A stretch of DNA of 64,000 nt from Streptomyces sp. NBC_01707 (GTDB lineage Bacteria > Actinomycetota > Actinomycetes > Streptomycetales > Streptomycetaceae): positions 310,001-374,000 of the forward strand of contig NZ_CP109190.1 in the NCBI RefSeq assembly GCF_041438805.1, read 5' to 3'. The notes beneath the pieces were generated by a model. It was not told where the DNA came from and ran no database searches. It was given only the letters and a program-made list of their open reading frames with translations. This document shows positions 62,481-64,000 of this stretch, piece after piece; within the stretch, counting starts at the first letter, position 1, and every line of letters begins with the position of its first letter. Both the position numbers and the translations under genes were made by a program.

Positions 62481-62885
62481 TCAGCCGGCAAGGGCGAGGA
62501 TGCCCAGGACGCTGCCTTGTTCGTCGGCCGCAGGCTGGGCATCGACCTGGTGGTAGCGCATCGCGTGCTCGGCTTCGGTCATGGTGGTCACGGGAAAGGT
62601 GAACGGCCCGCGGCTGCCGAGGATGTCGCGCAGCTGGACCCGGTCCGTGTACGCGGAGCTGTCACTGACGGCGGCGAGCTGGGCCTGGGTGACCAGCCCG
62701 GTGCACAGGCCGTCGTTGTCGCAGACGAGGAGGTGCACGGTGCGGGCGCTTGCCATGACGGCCAGGGCGACCTCGACGGTCATGTCGTCACAGACCTGCG
62801 GTCCGCCTGTGTCCATGGCGTCGGCCGCCGTCCTGTGCACGGGGGTGGCGTTCGCCGGGCGGGGCTGCATCTGAACGAGCGTCAA
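62481..62885 (-). CDS. CBS-domain protein
   Basis: 134 residues. A CBS pair: TAADAMDTGGPQVCDDMTVE, VALAVMASARTVHLLVCDND and GLVTQAQLAAVSDSSAYTD, then RVQLRDILGSRGPFTFPVTT, MTEAEHAMRYHQVDAQPAAD. CBS pairs bind adenosine-type nucleotides and sense energy state. It lies between the small protein and the helicase in the same direction, about 50 bases from each. Confidence 0.82.
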   Translation of the reverse strand: MTLVQMQPRPANATPVHRTAADAMDTGGPQVCDDMTVEVALAVMASARTVHLLVCDNDGLCTGLVTQAQLAAVSDSSAYTDRVQLRDILGSRGPFTFPVTTMTEAEHAMRYHQVDAQPAADEQGSVLGILALAG

Positions 62886-62936
62886 AACGTGCCTCCTGCA
62901 GAGATGAGATGGGTCAGCTTCCGGATCACGTAGGTT

Positions 62937-64000
62937 CTAGGCCGCCGCGTCGAAGGAGGACTGATGCGCGGTCACGCGACGGGCGGCCGAAGCGGGGCTG
63001 CGTCGGCCGCGTGAGGACGCGCTGCGCTTACGGCGCTCGGCGACCGGTGCGGTGATTGTCACGGGGATGCCGGAGGGGGTCTGGGCGCCGGTGATCCGGC
63101 TGAGTGCCTCCTCGCCGGAGCGGACCTGGGTGGTCTGAGGGACGATGCCGGCGGCGGTCATGAGGCGGGTCATGTCGCGGCGCTGGTTGGGGGTGACCAG
63201 GGTGACGACGCTGCCGGACTCCCCTGCCCGCGCGGTACGGCCGCCACGGTGGAGGTAGTCCTTGTGGTCGGTCGGCGGATCGACGTTGACAACGAGGTCG
63301 AGGTTGTCGACGTGGATGCCGCGCGCCGCGACGTTCGTGGCCACGAGGACGGTGACATGCCCGGTCTTGAACTGGGTCAGGGTCCGGGTGCGCTGCGACT
63401 GCGCCTTCCCGCCGTGCAGGGCGGCGGCCCGTACCCCGCTGGCCAGCAGGTGATCGGTGAGCTTGTCCACAGCCCGCTTGGTGTCCAAGAACATGATCAC
63501 CCGGCCTTCGCGTGCGGCGATCTCCGTGGTCGTGCGGTGCTTGTCGGTGCCGTGGACGTGCAGCACGTGGTGCTCCATCGTGGTGACCGCGCCTGCGGAC
63601 GGGTCGACGGAGTGGACGACCGGGTCGGTGAGGTAGCGACGGACCAGACGGTCGACGTTGCGGTCGAGGGTGGCGGAGAACAGCATCCGCTGGCCCTCGG
63701 GGCGGACCTGGTCCAGGAGAGCGGTGACCTGGGGCATGAAGCCCATGTCGGCCATCTGGTCCGCCTCGTCCAGGACAGTGATCGCGACCTGGTTCAGCCG
63801 GCAGTCACCGCGGTCGATGAGGTCCTTGAGGCGGCCCGGCGTCGCGACGACGACATCGGCACCGCCCCGCAGCATATTGGCCTGCCTGCCGATCGGCATC
63901 CCGCCGACGACCGTGGCCAGGCGTAGCTTCACCGAGCGGGCGTAGGGGGTGAGCGCGTCGGTCACCTGTTGCGCCAGCTCACGCGTCGGCACGAGGATCA
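62937..64000 (-). CDS. DEAD-box ATP-dependent RNA helicase, 5' end outside the window
   Basis: At least 354 residues; the start lies beyond 64000. Visible motifs from the window edge: LILVPTRELAQQV (Ia), VVATPGRLKDLID (Ib), VLDEADQMADMG (II, DEAD), LFSATLDRNVD (III), VIMFLDTKRAVDKL (IV), VLVATNVAARGIHVDNL (V), YLHRGGRTARAGE (VI). A basic tail (RRKRSASSRGRRSPASAAR) suggests RNA binding. It unwinds RNA duplexes, probably in cold or stress response. First gene of the operon that ends at 62117. Confidence 0.93.
   Translation of the reverse strand, partial: ILVPTRELAQQVTDALTPYARSVKLRLATVVGGMPIGRQANMLRGGADVVVATPGRLKDLIDRGDCRLNQVAITVLDEADQMADMGFMPQVTALLDQVRPEGQRMLFSATLDRNVDRLVRRYLTDPVVHSVDPSAGAVTTMEHHVLHVHGTDKHRTTTEIAAREGRVIMFLDTKRAVDKLTDHLLASGVRAAALHGGKAQSQRTRTLTQFKTGHVTVLVATNVAARGIHVDNLDLVVNVDPPTDHKDYLHRGGRTARAGESGSVVTLVTPNQRRDMTRLMTAAGIVPQTTQVRSGEEALSRITGAQTPSGIPVTITAPVAERRKRSASSRGRRSPASAARRVTAHQSSFDAAA

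Noticed and set aside
1..64000. tRNA, rRNA or riboswitch genes
   Set aside because: No cloverleaf, rRNA core or known riboswitch pattern was noticed by eye; a covariance-model scan was not possible.

Overview
The window looks like accessory DNA from a high-GC actinomycete, most probably Streptomyces. The evidence is GC-rich codon use, many GTG starts, paired TetR regulators and medium-chain reductases, an ECF sigma factor of the kind that sits next to YCII proteins, DUF6924 and SMI1-like genes, and IS5-, IS701-, IS110-, IS3- and IS605-type insertions or relics of the types common in that genus. No rRNA or tRNA gene was seen. Many genes are broken by frameshifts, truncations or insertions, as expected in a variable chromosome region.

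Layout. 0-4 kb holds insertion sequences nested in gene relics. 4-14 kb has three TetR regulators, two next to medium-chain reductases and one next to a small membrane protein, each with an inverted-repeat operator, followed by an NmrA/SDR-like gene. 14-27.5 kb is the most interesting block: a type I-E CRISPR-Cas locus on the minus strand with the order array, cas3, an uncertain ORF, cse1, cse2, cas7e, cas5e, cas6e. Where cas1-cas2 would normally follow, the same operon continues into a Mu/Tn7-like DDE transposase (TniA-like) and an AAA+ ATPase (TniB-like). cse1 is interrupted by an IS5-like element that carries an Imm1-type immunity gene; removing the element and one CTAG copy restores the reading frame exactly.

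27.9-32.4 kb is a redox/detoxification cluster (reductase, nitroreductase, PEP mutase-like enzyme, AhpD-like protein) beside a divergent TetR gene. 33-42 kb carries DUF2461, a two-part NADAR protein, an FKBP isomerase, an ECF sigma factor overlapping a YCII gene, a HEAT-repeat protein and an SMI1/KNR4-like protein. 42-49 kb has two LysR regulators beside divergent genes (TSUP permease; PLP enzyme plus reductase), an IS605 right-end relic and a 164-bp MITE. 49-54 kb contains an OhrR-type regulator, a decayed paralogue of it, a truncated hydrolase, a VOC protein and a 58-bp tandem repeat. 54-61.3 kb has a flavoprotein disulfide reductase, a secreted peptide, a two-component system and an ABC exporter. 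The window ends in a minus-strand operon of a DEAD-box helicase, a CBS protein and a small conserved protein.

The main hypothesis is that the I-E effector genes and tniA-tniB form one unit, possibly RNA-guided transposition or an adaptation-less defence island. Points against a simple CRISPR-associated transposon are the apparently complete Cas3, the absence of a tniQ gene and the lack of proven transposon ends.
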